Of a stretch of 64,000 nucleotides of DNA, positions 1-8,396 are shown piece after piece. Under the pieces are notes generated by a model that was given only the letters and a program-made list of their open reading frames with translations, did no database searches and was not told the origin of the DNA. A program made the position numbers and the translations under genes. The DNA comes from Streptomyces sp. L2 (GTDB taxonomy: Bacteria > Actinomycetota > Actinomycetes > Streptomycetales > Streptomycetaceae): NCBI RefSeq assembly GCF_004124325.1, contig NZ_QBDT01000001.1:7006001-7070000 (forward strand), read 5' to 3'. Within the stretch, counting starts at the first letter, position 1; each line of letters begins with the position of its first letter.

Positions 1-81
<81 letters not shown>

Positions 82-185
82 GCACGGTTGCCGTATCAGA
101 TGACAAGTTGGGTGACAACCCTTCAGGTACGAGCGCCGCAGGTGAACCGGTCCACCGTAACGAATCGGGAGGTGCCGGCCCAGGG

Positions 186-980
186 CTACGCCGGACGGGA
201 CGCCGGGACCAGGCCGAGCCGCTGGGCGCGCAGCACGGTGCTGACCCGGTTGCGGGTGCCGAGCTTGCGGTAGATGTTCTCGACGTGCTTGTGCACCGTC
301 CGGGCCGAGATGCCCAGGCGGCGGCCGATGGAGTCGGCGGTGAGGGCGTCGGTGAGCAGCAGCAGGACAGTCGTCTCGCGGGGTGTCAGCGCGCAGTCCG
401 CCGCCCGTTCGTCCAGCTCCGCCGCCGGTCCGGCCGACCGCCACTCCACCAGTAGCTGCCGCTGCCGCTCCACCCCGCCCAGCAGCGGCTGCACCCGCTG
501 GGCCATGTCGAGGTGGTCGTCGGTGAAGTCACGGCCGGAGCGGTAGACGAGGCACCCGGTGATCGGTGCGGTGGTCCCCGGCAGGGGCAGAGCCAGTACC
601 TGGTGGACGCCGAGGGCGTCACCGAGCAGGCGTGCGGTCGGGCTGTGCGGCCAGGACCGGCCCACGACCCGGAGCGCGGTGAGCGGGACCCGGTCCGGCC
701 GGGCGGCGTAGTGATCCGCGAACGGGTAGCCCGCGCGGACCAGGCCCAGCTGGTCGTCCCCGAGCCGGGCCAGCTCGGCGCCGGCCGCGTCAGGTGCCGT
801 ACCGACCGTGCCCCGGCGTTCGCTCCACTCGTCCAGCTTGTAGATCACGGCCTCCCCACCGCACAGCTCGGTGAGGGCGCTGCCGAGCAGGGGCCACAGG
901 CGCTCCGGTTCCCGTTCGTGGAGCGCCGCCACAGCGATCGCGGCCATCCGTTCGTAGGCCCTGTCCAGCCCTCGTCCCAC
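186..980 (-). CDS. LuxR-type helix-turn-helix transcriptional regulator
   Basis: This encodes a 264-residue cytoplasmic DNA-binding regulator. The last 60 or so residues form a LuxR/FixJ-type HTH (LTPRETTVLLLLTDAL, then SIGRRLGISARTVHKHVENI). The first 190 residues form an alpha/beta region that could be a GAF-like sensor, but I see no defined ligand motif. I chose the GTG at 980 because a GGAGAGG ribosome binding site lies just upstream. The frame stays open to 1145, but that extension has poor composition and no ribosome binding site. No receiver domain is present, so this is not a standard response regulator. It stands alone, and its target is unknown. Confidence 0.85.
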   Translation of the reverse strand: MGRGLDRAYERMAAIAVAALHEREPERLWPLLGSALTELCGGEAVIYKLDEWSERRGTVGTAPDAAGAELARLGDDQLGLVRAGYPFADHYAARPDRVPLTALRVVGRSWPHSPTARLLGDALGVHQVLALPLPGTTAPITGCLVYRSGRDFTDDHLDMAQRVQPLLGGVERQRQLLVEWRSAGPAAELDERAADCALTPRETTVLLLLTDALTADSIGRRLGISARTVHKHVENIYRKLGTRNRVSTVLRAQRLGLVPASRPA

Positions 981-1221
981 GTGTTCCTCTCCGGGTGTGC
1001 CGTCCGTCCCGCCGCCGACCCCGTCCGTAGAGCGTACGTACTTGTACGCATACCCGTGCCGCTCCGGGGCGGAGCAGAATGCCTCCAGGCGGCGGCCGAC
1101 CTGCTCGGACGCGCGCCGGAGGCATGCCGGGCGGGCCGCCGGCACGGGGGAACGGCGGCCCGCCCGGTGTGTTCTCGGGAACCTCCCCCAAGTGGCGCCC
1201 GAGCCGGCACGAACGCGCCCG

Positions 1222-1253
1222 AAGGGGCGCGGGGAACTGCGCGACCAGCCCCC
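1222..1253. repeat. Dispersed Streptomyces intergenic repeat
   Basis: The 981-1316 gap (336 bp) contains no gene. Besides the upstream region of the LuxR gene it carries the motif AGGGGCGCGGGGAACTGCGC followed by GACCAG and a C run. The same core occurs inverted near 40797-40820 in this window. This family of short GC-rich repeats is common between Streptomyces genes (knowledge of the genus); its function is unclear, possibly transcript ends. A small stem, GCGCCC/GGGGCGC, lies inside it. Confidence 0.6.
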
Positions 1254-1316
1254 ACCGGCCCGCGGAACCGTCCCCCAGTCCCTCCCGGCTTGCCCCGGCT
1301 CCCCGGCAAGGGCGCC

Positions 1317-3161
1317 TCACCCGCCCCAGGCCGCCGCGCACAGCGCACGGTCCACCGCGTCGGTGTAGTGGGCCGCCGCCAGCCAGGCCCGGGCGAAACG
1401 GTCCGGATCGGCCGGCCGCAGGCGGCCGAAGTGATCACGGTCCCGCTCAGCCGCCGCCGCGTTCAGTTCCTCCAGGATGTCGCCGGCCGTCGCGAGCCCG
1501 TCCCGGCTCAACCGCCGCGCGTCGGCGCCGGTGCGCCCGGGAAAGGACAGCACACGCCGGCTGCCCGAGGCCGCCTGGTGGACGCGGCGCCGCAGCAGGT
1601 GCACCGGCGCCTCGGCCGGCGCGGGAGCGAGGGCGTCGGCCGGCGCTGCCGGCCGCTCGGCCGGCAGGTCCGCGCGCAGCAGCCGGTCCAGGCCGAGGTC
1701 GAGGCGGGTGCCGTCGAGGGTCGGGTGCTCGCTCGCCAGGAGCTGGGCGCGGGCATGCGAGGCCGGGGCGAGCCGGGCGACGATCCGCAGCCGGCTGCCC
1801 CGCGCGGCGGACAGCAGGCGCAGGTTGTCCCGGTGCGGGAGCGCCGGATGGTCGTGCGCGGCGGTCAGCCGCAGCGGAACACCGCCGCAGTCGGCCAGCA
1901 GACAGTCACCCGCCGCCTCCCGGACCGCGCCGGCGAGTGTGACCTCGATGAACAGCAGGTCTGGGCCGTCCTCGCTCATGGCCCGCGCGACCTGGTCCGC
2001 TACGGGCACCGCCCACAGCCGGTCCAGTGGCTCCGCGCGCCATTCCGCACCGGACGCGCGCACCGCCCGTACACCCGCGCCCGCACCGAGCCGCCCGGTC
2101 GGCGACACCGTGGCCCCCGACACCGCGAGCCCAGCCCGGGACAGCTCACGGTGGGTCAGGGCCGTGTCCCCGACGCGTACGGCCCGGTCGGCGGCGCCCG
2201 CCGCCCGGCCCGCCCCGCCCGGCGCCACGTCCGCCACCTGGTACAGGCGGCCCTCCGCGTCGGCGGTCCAGGTGACCGCGCCCGCATAGCCACTCGCCGT
2301 GAGTACCGGCTCGGAGAAGAGGCCGTACAGCCGCAGTGAGCCGTCCGGACGGTACGGCTGCCGCACGCTGCCACGCAGCCCGGCCAGCTCCGCCCCCTCG
2401 GCCCGGGGGACGCGGTGGGCCGTGGACAGCACCTCGCGGAGTGCCGCGACGAGGTCGGCCAGGCGGTACGCCGGGTCGGCGGCGCGGGCCGCGCGCAGGG
2501 CGGTGACCACGGAGACGGCGGAGGCGGCGGCCCGGGGCAGCCCCGCGAGCCGCGCGGTGTGTCCGGCCCGCAGCAACTCGGCCTGGAGCACCGCTCCGGA
2601 ACCGTCCGCGCCGGCCTCCAGCACGGCGCTCGCGGCGCCGTGGATCGCGCGGGCCGCGGAGCGCTGTTCCGGCGTGGCCGTCTCACGCGGTCCGTTCGCC
2701 TCGGCCGGTATGTCCGGACCGCCCGCCTCGGGATTCCCGGAGCCGGAGGCCGCGTCCGCTGCTGAATCCGGGTTCGTGCGCGATGCCGTGAGGGGTGCCG
2801 TGCGTGATGCCGTGTCGGGTCCCGTGCGCGGTGCCGTGTCGGGTTCCGCCGTTGCTCCGGCGGCGGGTTCCTCTTCCGCTATCGGCGCCGCCGACGCCGC
2901 CGCGGCGCGGTGCAGGCAGTCCGGGGCGAGCAGGCAACCGCAGCGCACGGCGTCCGCGCTCGTCACCGAGCCGCCGGGGGCCTGGAGTTCGACGTGCGTG
3001 CTGTCGTCGACGGCGATGCGGACGGTGTCGCCGTCGTGGACGACCGGCCGGTCCGCGAGCTTGGCGACGCCCGCGTCGAGCCGCTTGCGCAGCCGGGGCG
3101 ACAGCGCGGCGACCAGTTCGGCGGTCACCGAGGGGGCGACCGGAGGCAGGCCCGGGCTCAT
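1317..3161 (-). CDS. SWIM zinc-finger protein (YehQ-like), last gene of the MoxR/VWA cluster
   Basis: This is a 614-residue protein. A SWIM-type zinc ligand set is visible as CGCLLAPDCLH (C74, C76, C82, H84), matching CxCx(n)CxH, a motif family linked to DNA or protein binding. A low-complexity Thr/Ser/Pro/Ala linker follows (about residues 95-160), then a long alpha/beta region with no domain I recognise. The ATG at 3161 overlaps the stop of the upstream DUF5682-VWA gene as ATGA, so translation is probably coupled. Gene content matches E. coli yehL-yehM-yehP-yehQ, in which YehQ is the SWIM protein. Function is unknown; a role as a recognition module of a MoxR/VWA complex is inference. Confidence 0.8.
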   Translation of the reverse strand: MSPGLPPVAPSVTAELVAALSPRLRKRLDAGVAKLADRPVVHDGDTVRIAVDDSTHVELQAPGGSVTSADAVRCGCLLAPDCLHRAAAASAAPIAEEEPAAGATAEPDTAPRTGPDTASRTAPLTASRTNPDSAADAASGSGNPEAGGPDIPAEANGPRETATPEQRSAARAIHGAASAVLEAGADGSGAVLQAELLRAGHTARLAGLPRAAASAVSVVTALRAARAADPAYRLADLVAALREVLSTAHRVPRAEGAELAGLRGSVRQPYRPDGSLRLYGLFSEPVLTASGYAGAVTWTADAEGRLYQVADVAPGGAGRAAGAADRAVRVGDTALTHRELSRAGLAVSGATVSPTGRLGAGAGVRAVRASGAEWRAEPLDRLWAVPVADQVARAMSEDGPDLLFIEVTLAGAVREAAGDCLLADCGGVPLRLTAAHDHPALPHRDNLRLLSAARGSRLRIVARLAPASHARAQLLASEHPTLDGTRLDLGLDRLLRADLPAERPAAPADALAPAPAEAPVHLLRRRVHQAASGSRRVLSFPGRTGADARRLSRDGLATAGDILEELNAAAAERDRDHFGRLRPADPDRFARAWLAAAHYTDAVDRALCAAAWGG

Positions 3162-6100
3162 ACGGTCTTCTCCCTTACCCAGCGGGCGAGTTCGAGCGGG
3201 CTGAGGGCCGCGACGGGCATGCCGGCGGCGACCAGCTGCCCTGCCACGCCGGTCGAGTACCGGGGGCGGCCCGCGTCGTCGAGGCTCGCGCAGCCGAGCA
3301 CCTGACAGCCGGCCCCGACCAGCGCGCGGACCTCGGCGAGCAGCCCGCCGAGCGGAAAACCCTCCTCGAAGTCGCTGACGACCACGACGAGCGTGCGGGA
3401 CGGCACCGTCACCAGTTCCCGGGCGTGCCGCAGCCCGGCCGCGATGTGCGTGCCACCGCCCACACTGACCTCCAGCAGCAGCGACAACGGGTCGTCGACG
3501 TGGCCGGTGAGGTCGACGACCTCGGTGGAGAACGCCAGGAAGTGCGTGGAGAGCGTGGGAACTCCGGCGAGGACAGAGGCCGTCAGCGCCGCCCAGATCG
3601 TGGACGCCTCCATCGACCCTGACACGTCGGTGACCAGGATCAGCCGCCAGTCCGCGGCCCGCTTCGCCCGGGCGCGGAACACGGGTCGCTCCGGAATCAC
3701 CTGGACCGAACCGTCCGGGGTGCGGCGCGCCGTCGCCAGGTTGGCGCGCAGCGTGCGGGGCAGGTCGAGGCCCCCGCCCGGGCGCCGGCTCGGGCGCAGC
3801 AGGGCGGTGCCGTGCAGGGCGGGGCGCAGCCGGGTGGCGAGCTCCCGGGTCAAGGCCTCGACCAGGTGCCGGACCAGCGGACGCAGCGCGGCCAGCCGGG
3901 CCTCGGGCAGGCCGCCGGCGTGGCGGAGCACCGAGCGCAGCAGATCCACCGAGGGCCGTACGGTGTCCGGGTCCAGCTCGGCGAACACGTCCTGCCGGCC
4001 CGTCGCCGCGGCCGCCGCCAGCACCTCTTCCCGAACGCCCGGTCCGAACAGCGCGGCCAGCTCCTCCGACCACTCCCGCACACCGGGATACGGCGCCTCG
4101 CGTCCGCCGCCGCTCCCCGGGCCGACGAGGTCGCCCCGGCTCCCCTCGCCGCGCCCGCTGCCGTACAGCTCGTCCAGAGCCGTGGCCAACGGCCGGGCGG
4201 AGGAAGGAAGTTCCTCGCTGCGGCGGCCCAGTACGAGGCGCCAACGGTCGGCGGGGGCGAGGTGGCGCCCGGCTGTCGAGCCGACCGGGGTGCCGGGGAG
4301 TCCGGCGGGGACCGCGGGTTCGGTGCGGGCGGATGCCGCGGCCCGCGGGGACGACGGCCCCGGACCCCGGGCATCGACGGCGGGGGGAGTCAGCTGTGCC
4401 TGCGGGGGTGCGGGCGGCAGCAGGCCCAGTGCGGCGAGAGCCTCGCGTGCGGCGAGGTCGGCGCGGGCCCAGGTGGCCAGGGCGAGCGGGTCGGCGGGTC
4501 CGGTGTCGGCCAGGCGCGCTGCGCCGAGCCGCTCCTCCACGGTGGCCAGGAGCCGGTCGCGGGCCGCGGGGCTGAGGGCGTCGAATCCGCCGCGCAGCGC
4601 CGGCAGCCGGTCCAGGAAGTCTTGGTCGGGCAGCTCCGCCACCCGGTTCAGCAGCGGCTCCAGGGCGGGTGCCGCGGACTCCAGCAACGGGCCCGCCGCG
4701 GTGAGCAGTCCGGCGAGGCGCGCGGTGAGCGCCGACCAGGACGCGGTGTCGTGGGCGCCGTCCACCCAGGACGCCACCCGGTCGCCGAACCTCCGCGGAT
4801 CGTCCTGCCCGAGCAGCACGCGTACGGCCCCCGCGGCGCCGCGCATCAGCGGGGAGCCGTCGGCGGCCAGCCGGGCCAACGCGTCGGTCAGCCGGATACC
4901 ACCCACCAGGTCGGCCCGGTGGGCGAGTTCGAGGAGGGCCCGGGCGTCGGCGGGGTCCTCGGACCCGGTGAGCCCGTCCACCTGGCGCACCGCGGCGGCG
5001 GTGAGCGACTCGGCCACGGCGGCCGCCCGCGCCGTACGGTGCTCATCGGCGTCCAGCCCGGCGATGTGACCGGCCCGCAGCCGGTCCAGCAGGGCCAGCC
5101 CGGAGAGGAGTTCGGGCAGGGTTCCGGAGTCGGGCAGCACCTTCGCGGTGTCGGTGAGCCGTTCGCCGGTGAGGCCCGGCAGACCGCATTCCGCCGCCTC
5201 CTCCAAGCCCCGCAGGGTCTGGGCGGCCGTCGGACCGCCCTCGTCGCGCTCGTCACGCCACCGTTCCCGCAGCAGGCCTTCGACCGCCTGGGCGGGGGTG
5301 ACCCCGCGGATGCTGACCGCCGTCAGTACAGCCGCCGTGGCCGGGGTCCAGCGCACCTCCCAGCGGGACGTGAGGGCCTCGGCGCCACCCGTGCCGGCGA
5401 CCGCCTTGGGCTCCGCGTACGGCACGCCGCACACCGTCAGCCGGCGCAGCAGGAGTTCGCGGCGGCGGTCGAGGCCGGAACGGAGCGGGTCGAGCCGTAG
5501 GTCCCGCGCCGAGCCCGGGCCGCTGTCCCCCGGCCCCGGGAGTCCCAGCGTGGACAGTTCCGCCTCCACCGCCGGCACCAGCCCACTGCGCGGCGCGCCC
5601 GGCGCCGGACGGCCGGCCCGCGTCCCGACGAGCACCGTCTCCAGTGCCCGCGCGACGGCCCGTCCCCTGCCGTACGGCTCGCCCTGCGCGAGGACCGTCT
5701 GCACCGCCTCCACCAGCTCACCCCGGCCCGCCGCGGGGAGCCCGCGCAGCCGGGCCAGGTCCCCGGCCAGCCGTACGATCTCCCGCGCGTCGGCGGGCCC
5801 CGACGGGTGGCCGAGGGCGCGCAGTTCCGCACAGATCCGTACGGCCGCCCTGGTCAGCACGTCCTCCAGCGCGGTGGGATCCCCCGCCGACTCGAGCACC
5901 ATGTGCTGCCACTCGGGGTCCCGGATTCCCGCAGGGTACCCGGACCGGGCGTCCAGCAGCGCGTAGGTGTAGGGAATGAGCGACGTGGTCCACGCTGGGC
6001 GCGGTGCCGCACTCCGCCCGGTGCCGTCGGCATCGCGAGGCTGGCCACCGCCGGTCCCGTCGCCGGCGCCTTCCTCCCCGAGAGGCAGCAGGAGGGCCGG

Positions 6101-7009
6101 GGCGTGGAAGGCGCCCACCACCACCGCGGCACGCTCGCCGTTCGCCGTGGCCCCGGCCAGACAGGACCGCATCCACTGTTCCCGCCGCAGATCCAGCTCC
6201 GGTACGCCGCCCGAGGCGACGGCGTCCTGGCGCAGCGCCCAGCCGGTGAGCAGCGCTGCCCGCCGCAGCGCCTCCGGTGGGGAGCCGGGGGCGGTGGCCT
6301 CGACGAGCCGGTCCCACAGGTCGTCCCCGGGGCGCCCGGTCAGGCGGGCGCGGAGCGCGGTGGCGAGACCGGGGGCCGCGGGCGGGCGCGGGGAGCCTTC
6401 CCGCTCACCCCATGCCCGGTCCGTGAGCGGCAGGTCGCAGGCGATCACGGGCACGTCCCGGCGCGCCGCCCACCGCACCGCCGCCAGCTCGGGCGAGAAG
6501 TCGGCGAACGGGTAGAAGGCCGGGCCCGTCTCCCCGCCGGCGCAGGCGGCGGCCAGCGCGACCGGCGCCCGGGTGTCCTCATGGGCCAGCCACGGCAGCC
6601 AGTCCTGCAGTTCCGCGGGGAGTTCGACGAGCAGCACGTCGGGCTCCGCCGCGTCCAGCAGCGCCGGCACGGCAGCGGCCAGGGAGGGCGCGTGGTGGCG
6701 CACCCCGATCAGGTAGGGCGCCCCCGGGGCGGTGAGGGCCGCCACAGCCGCTTCCGGAGTGGTGGTGGCGGACGCGGGCCTTCCGTGCGGGGCGTTGGCC
6801 GGGGCGGCGGCTTCCGGAGTGGTGGAGTCGGCGGACGCGGTCGTTTCGCGTGGGGCGTTGGCCGGGGCGGCGGCTTCCGGCGTGGTGGGGTCGGCGGACG
6901 CGGTCGTTTCGCGTGGGGCGTTGGCCGGGGCGGCGGCTTCCGGCGTGGTGGGGTCGGCAGACGCAGTCGTTCCGCGCGGGGCGGCGGCTTCCGGGGAGGT
7001 GGGGTGCAC
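3158..7009 (-). CDS. DUF5682-VWA fusion protein (YehM/YehP-like)
   Basis: This encodes a 1283-residue protein. Residues 1-85 are low-complexity tandem repeats. A DUF5682-type region opens with GVRHHAPSLA and has DVLLVELPAEL soon after. A long helical middle follows. The last 200 residues are a von Willebrand factor A domain with an intact MIDAS (DVSGS, then GGGTHIAAG and VVSDFEEG), so metal-dependent partner binding is likely. In E. coli these parts are separate proteins, YehM and YehP; here they are fused. The GTG at 7009 sits just after the MoxR stop and has GGAGGG upstream. Another start, a GTG after the repeats near 6752, is possible. VWA proteins typically work with the MoxR ATPase encoded next door. 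Confidence 0.85.
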   Translation of the reverse strand: MHPTSPEAAAPRGTTASADPTTPEAAAPANAPRETTASADPTTPEAAAPANAPRETTASADSTTPEAAAPANAPHGRPASATTTPEAAVAALTAPGAPYLIGVRHHAPSLAAAVPALLDAAEPDVLLVELPAELQDWLPWLAHEDTRAPVALAAACAGGETGPAFYPFADFSPELAAVRWAARRDVPVIACDLPLTDRAWGEREGSPRPPAAPGLATALRARLTGRPGDDLWDRLVEATAPGSPPEALRRAALLTGWALRQDAVASGGVPELDLRREQWMRSCLAGATANGERAAVVVGAFHAPALLLPLGEEGAGDGTGGGQPRDADGTGRSAAPRPAWTTSLIPYTYALLDARSGYPAGIRDPEWQHMVLESAGDPTALEDVLTRAAVRICAELRALGHPSGPADAREIVRLAGDLARLRGLPAAGRGELVEAVQTVLAQGEPYGRGRAVARALETVLVGTRAGRPAPGAPRSGLVPAVEAELSTLGLPGPGDSGPGSARDLRLDPLRSGLDRRRELLLRRLTVCGVPYAEPKAVAGTGGAEALTSRWEVRWTPATAAVLTAVSIRGVTPAQAVEGLLRERWRDERDEGGPTAAQTLRGLEEAAECGLPGLTGERLTDTAKVLPDSGTLPELLSGLALLDRLRAGHIAGLDADEHRTARAAAVAESLTAAAVRQVDGLTGSEDPADARALLELAHRADLVGGIRLTDALARLAADGSPLMRGAAGAVRVLLGQDDPRRFGDRVASWVDGAHDTASWSALTARLAGLLTAAGPLLESAAPALEPLLNRVAELPDQDFLDRLPALRGGFDALSPAARDRLLATVEERLGAARLADTGPADPLALATWARADLAAREALAALGLLPPAPPQAQLTPPAVDARGPGPSSPRAAASARTEPAVPAGLPGTPVGSTAGRHLAPADRWRLVLGRRSEELPSSARPLATALDELYGSGRGEGSRGDLVGPGSGGGREAPYPGVREWSEELAALFGPGVREEVLAAAAATGRQDVFAELDPDTVRPSVDLLRSVLRHAGGLPEARLAALRPLVRHLVEALTRELATRLRPALHGTALLRPSRRPGGGLDLPRTLRANLATARRTPDGSVQVIPERPVFRARAKRAADWRLILVTDVSGSMEASTIWAALTASVLAGVPTLSTHFLAFSTEVVDLTGHVDDPLSLLLEVSVGGGTHIAAGLRHARELVTVPSRTLVVVVSDFEEGFPLGGLLAEVRALVGAGCQVLGCASLDDAGRPRYSTGVAGQLVAAGMPVAALSPLELARWVREKTV
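6751..7004 (-). repeat. 63-bp in-frame tandem repeat at the 5' end of the DUF5682-VWA gene
   Basis: Three full 63-bp copies (6789-6851, 6852-6914, 6915-6977) are flanked by partial copies on both sides. Each encodes a 21-residue Ala/Pro/Thr unit with the core TTPEAAAPANAP. Copies 2 and 3 are almost identical, which suggests recent expansion. The period keeps the reading frame, so copy number can vary without inactivating the protein. Confidence 0.9.
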
Positions 7010-7014
7010 GGTCG

Positions 7015-8184
7015 TCAGCCCTCCAGGACCGTGCGCAGGTCCCACAAGGTGCGCCAGGTGGCGGAGCCCTGCTCCGCGCGGCGCCGCACGGGACCGTCCC
7101 AGTAGCCGCGCAGCCGCGCCGCGTCGGCCGGGTCGTCCTTGCGTACGACGCCGAGCAGGTGGCCCGGAAGCAGCCCGAGGACGTCGCGGTCACCGGGGAA
7201 GTAGGCTGCCGCCAGTCCGAGGGCGCCCGCCACGGACACGGCCTCGGCGGTGCTCATCACCGTGGACGGACGCTCCACCTCCCAGCCCTCCGCCGACCGC
7301 CCCTCCCGCAGGTCCCGGAAGGCGGTGACCAGGGCCTCCAGCACCGCGTCGTCGACCTGGAACGGCGCCCCGGCCCGCTCCACCGACGCCCTGGCCTGCC
7401 CCCGGACCAGCGCGGTCTCGGCGTCGAGATCGGGGATCGGGCCCACCGTCTCGAAGTTGAAGCGGCGCTTGAGCGCGGCGGACATCTCCGAGACGCCCTT
7501 GTCCCGCAGGTTGGCCGTGGCGATGAGACTGAAGCCCGGCGCGGCGTGCGCCGAACCCTCCTCGGTGCCGGCCAGTTCGGGCACGGCGATGCGCCGCTCG
7601 GAGAGCAGGGACACCAGGGCGTCCTGCACCTCCGGCAGACAGCGGGTGACCTCCTCGACACGGGCGATGGATCCGCGGGTCATCGCGGTGAGCACCGGAG
7701 ACGGCACGAGCGCCTTCCGGCTGGGGCCCTGCGCGAGCAACAGGGCGTAGTTCCAGCCGTACTTGAGCTGGTCCTCGGTCGTGCCCGCCGTTCCCTGCAC
7801 CACCAGGCCACTGGTGCCGCACACCGCGGCTGACAGCAGCTCCGACAGCATGGACTTGGCGGTGCCGGGCTCACCGACGAGCAGCAGCCCCCGCTCACCG
7901 GCGAGCGTGACGACGCACCGCTCCACCAGCGCCCGGTCACCGACGAACTTGCCCTCCACCACCAGCCGGCGCGGCACCCCCTCGGGCGCCTGGGCGTCGT
8001 CGGGCAGCCGCAGCGCCTGTCGGCCGCTACCCATGACGAACGTGACGACGGCCCTCGGCGTGAGACGCCACGCGGGCGGCCGCGGCCCGCTGTCGTACGC
8101 GGCGAGAAAGGCCAGTTCGGCGGCGAACCGGTCCTCGGGCGGCACGATCTGCCGCATCGGGTCGGGAGCGAGAGCGGTGGTCAT
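7015..8184 (-). CDS. MoxR-type AAA+ ATPase (YehL-like)
   Basis: This is a 389-residue AAA+ ATPase of the MoxR group. Walker A is GEPGTAKS (104-111). The Walker B region reads IARVEEVT (about 173-180), with Glu-Glu where many relatives have Asp-Glu. A sensor 1-like ATANLRDKG follows. MoxR ATPases usually act with VWA proteins as chaperones that remodel or activate partner complexes, and the next gene encodes such a protein. The ATG at 8184 overlaps the stop of the 71-residue Ser/Gly ORF (ATGA), and the stop is followed within a few bases by the DUF5682-VWA start. Its assignment to the YehL branch rests on gene neighbourhood and is moderately sure; the AAA assignment is firm. Confidence 0.92.
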   Translation of the reverse strand: MTTALAPDPMRQIVPPEDRFAAELAFLAAYDSGPRPPAWRLTPRAVVTFVMGSGRQALRLPDDAQAPEGVPRRLVVEGKFVGDRALVERCVVTLAGERGLLLVGEPGTAKSMLSELLSAAVCGTSGLVVQGTAGTTEDQLKYGWNYALLLAQGPSRKALVPSPVLTAMTRGSIARVEEVTRCLPEVQDALVSLLSERRIAVPELAGTEEGSAHAAPGFSLIATANLRDKGVSEMSAALKRRFNFETVGPIPDLDAETALVRGQARASVERAGAPFQVDDAVLEALVTAFRDLREGRSAEGWEVERPSTVMSTAEAVSVAGALGLAAAYFPGDRDVLGLLPGHLLGVVRKDDPADAARLRGYWDGPVRRRAEQGSATWRTLWDLRTVLEG

Positions 8185-8396
8185 CGGCGTGGATCCTTCG
8201 GGGTGGCGCGGAGGTGGGTGGCGAGGGCGGAATCGGTGCGGAGGGAACCGGCGCCCGAGCCGGACGAGCCCGAGCCGGACGAGCCGGAGCCGGACGAGCC
8301 CGAGCTGGACGTGCCCGAGCTGGACGTGCCCGAGCCGGAAGAGCCCGAGTCGGCCGGTCCGACCGCCGGGACAGCTGTCGTACGTGTGCTGTTCAT
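8181..8396 (-). CDS. Small Ser/Gly-repeat protein, translationally coupled on both sides
   Basis: This is a 71-residue ORF of unknown function. Residues 18-50 are almost entirely Ser and Gly with the recurring pentapeptide GSSGS. The 22-residue C-terminal tail is basic (ends KDPRR). There is no signal peptide or membrane segment. Its ATG overlaps the stop of the 1667-residue gene (ATGA) and its stop overlaps the ATG of the MoxR gene (ATGA). This double overlap is the main support for real translation; the composition alone could be chance in GC-rich DNA, where the opposite strand also reads as a Pro/Glu/Asp repeat. It could be a flexible adaptor, or just a ribosome relay that keeps MoxR translation coupled. 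Confidence 0.5.
   Translation of the reverse strand: MNSTRTTAVPAVGPADSGSSGSGTSSSGTSSSGSSGSGSSGSGSSGSGAGSLRTDSALATHLRATPKDPRR

Noticed and set aside
513..2339. Long plus-strand open frame opposite the LuxR and SWIM genes
   Set aside because: It runs antisense to two genes with clear domains, has Arg/Pro/Gly-rich composition and no start signal. Such antisense frames are usual in very GC-rich DNA.
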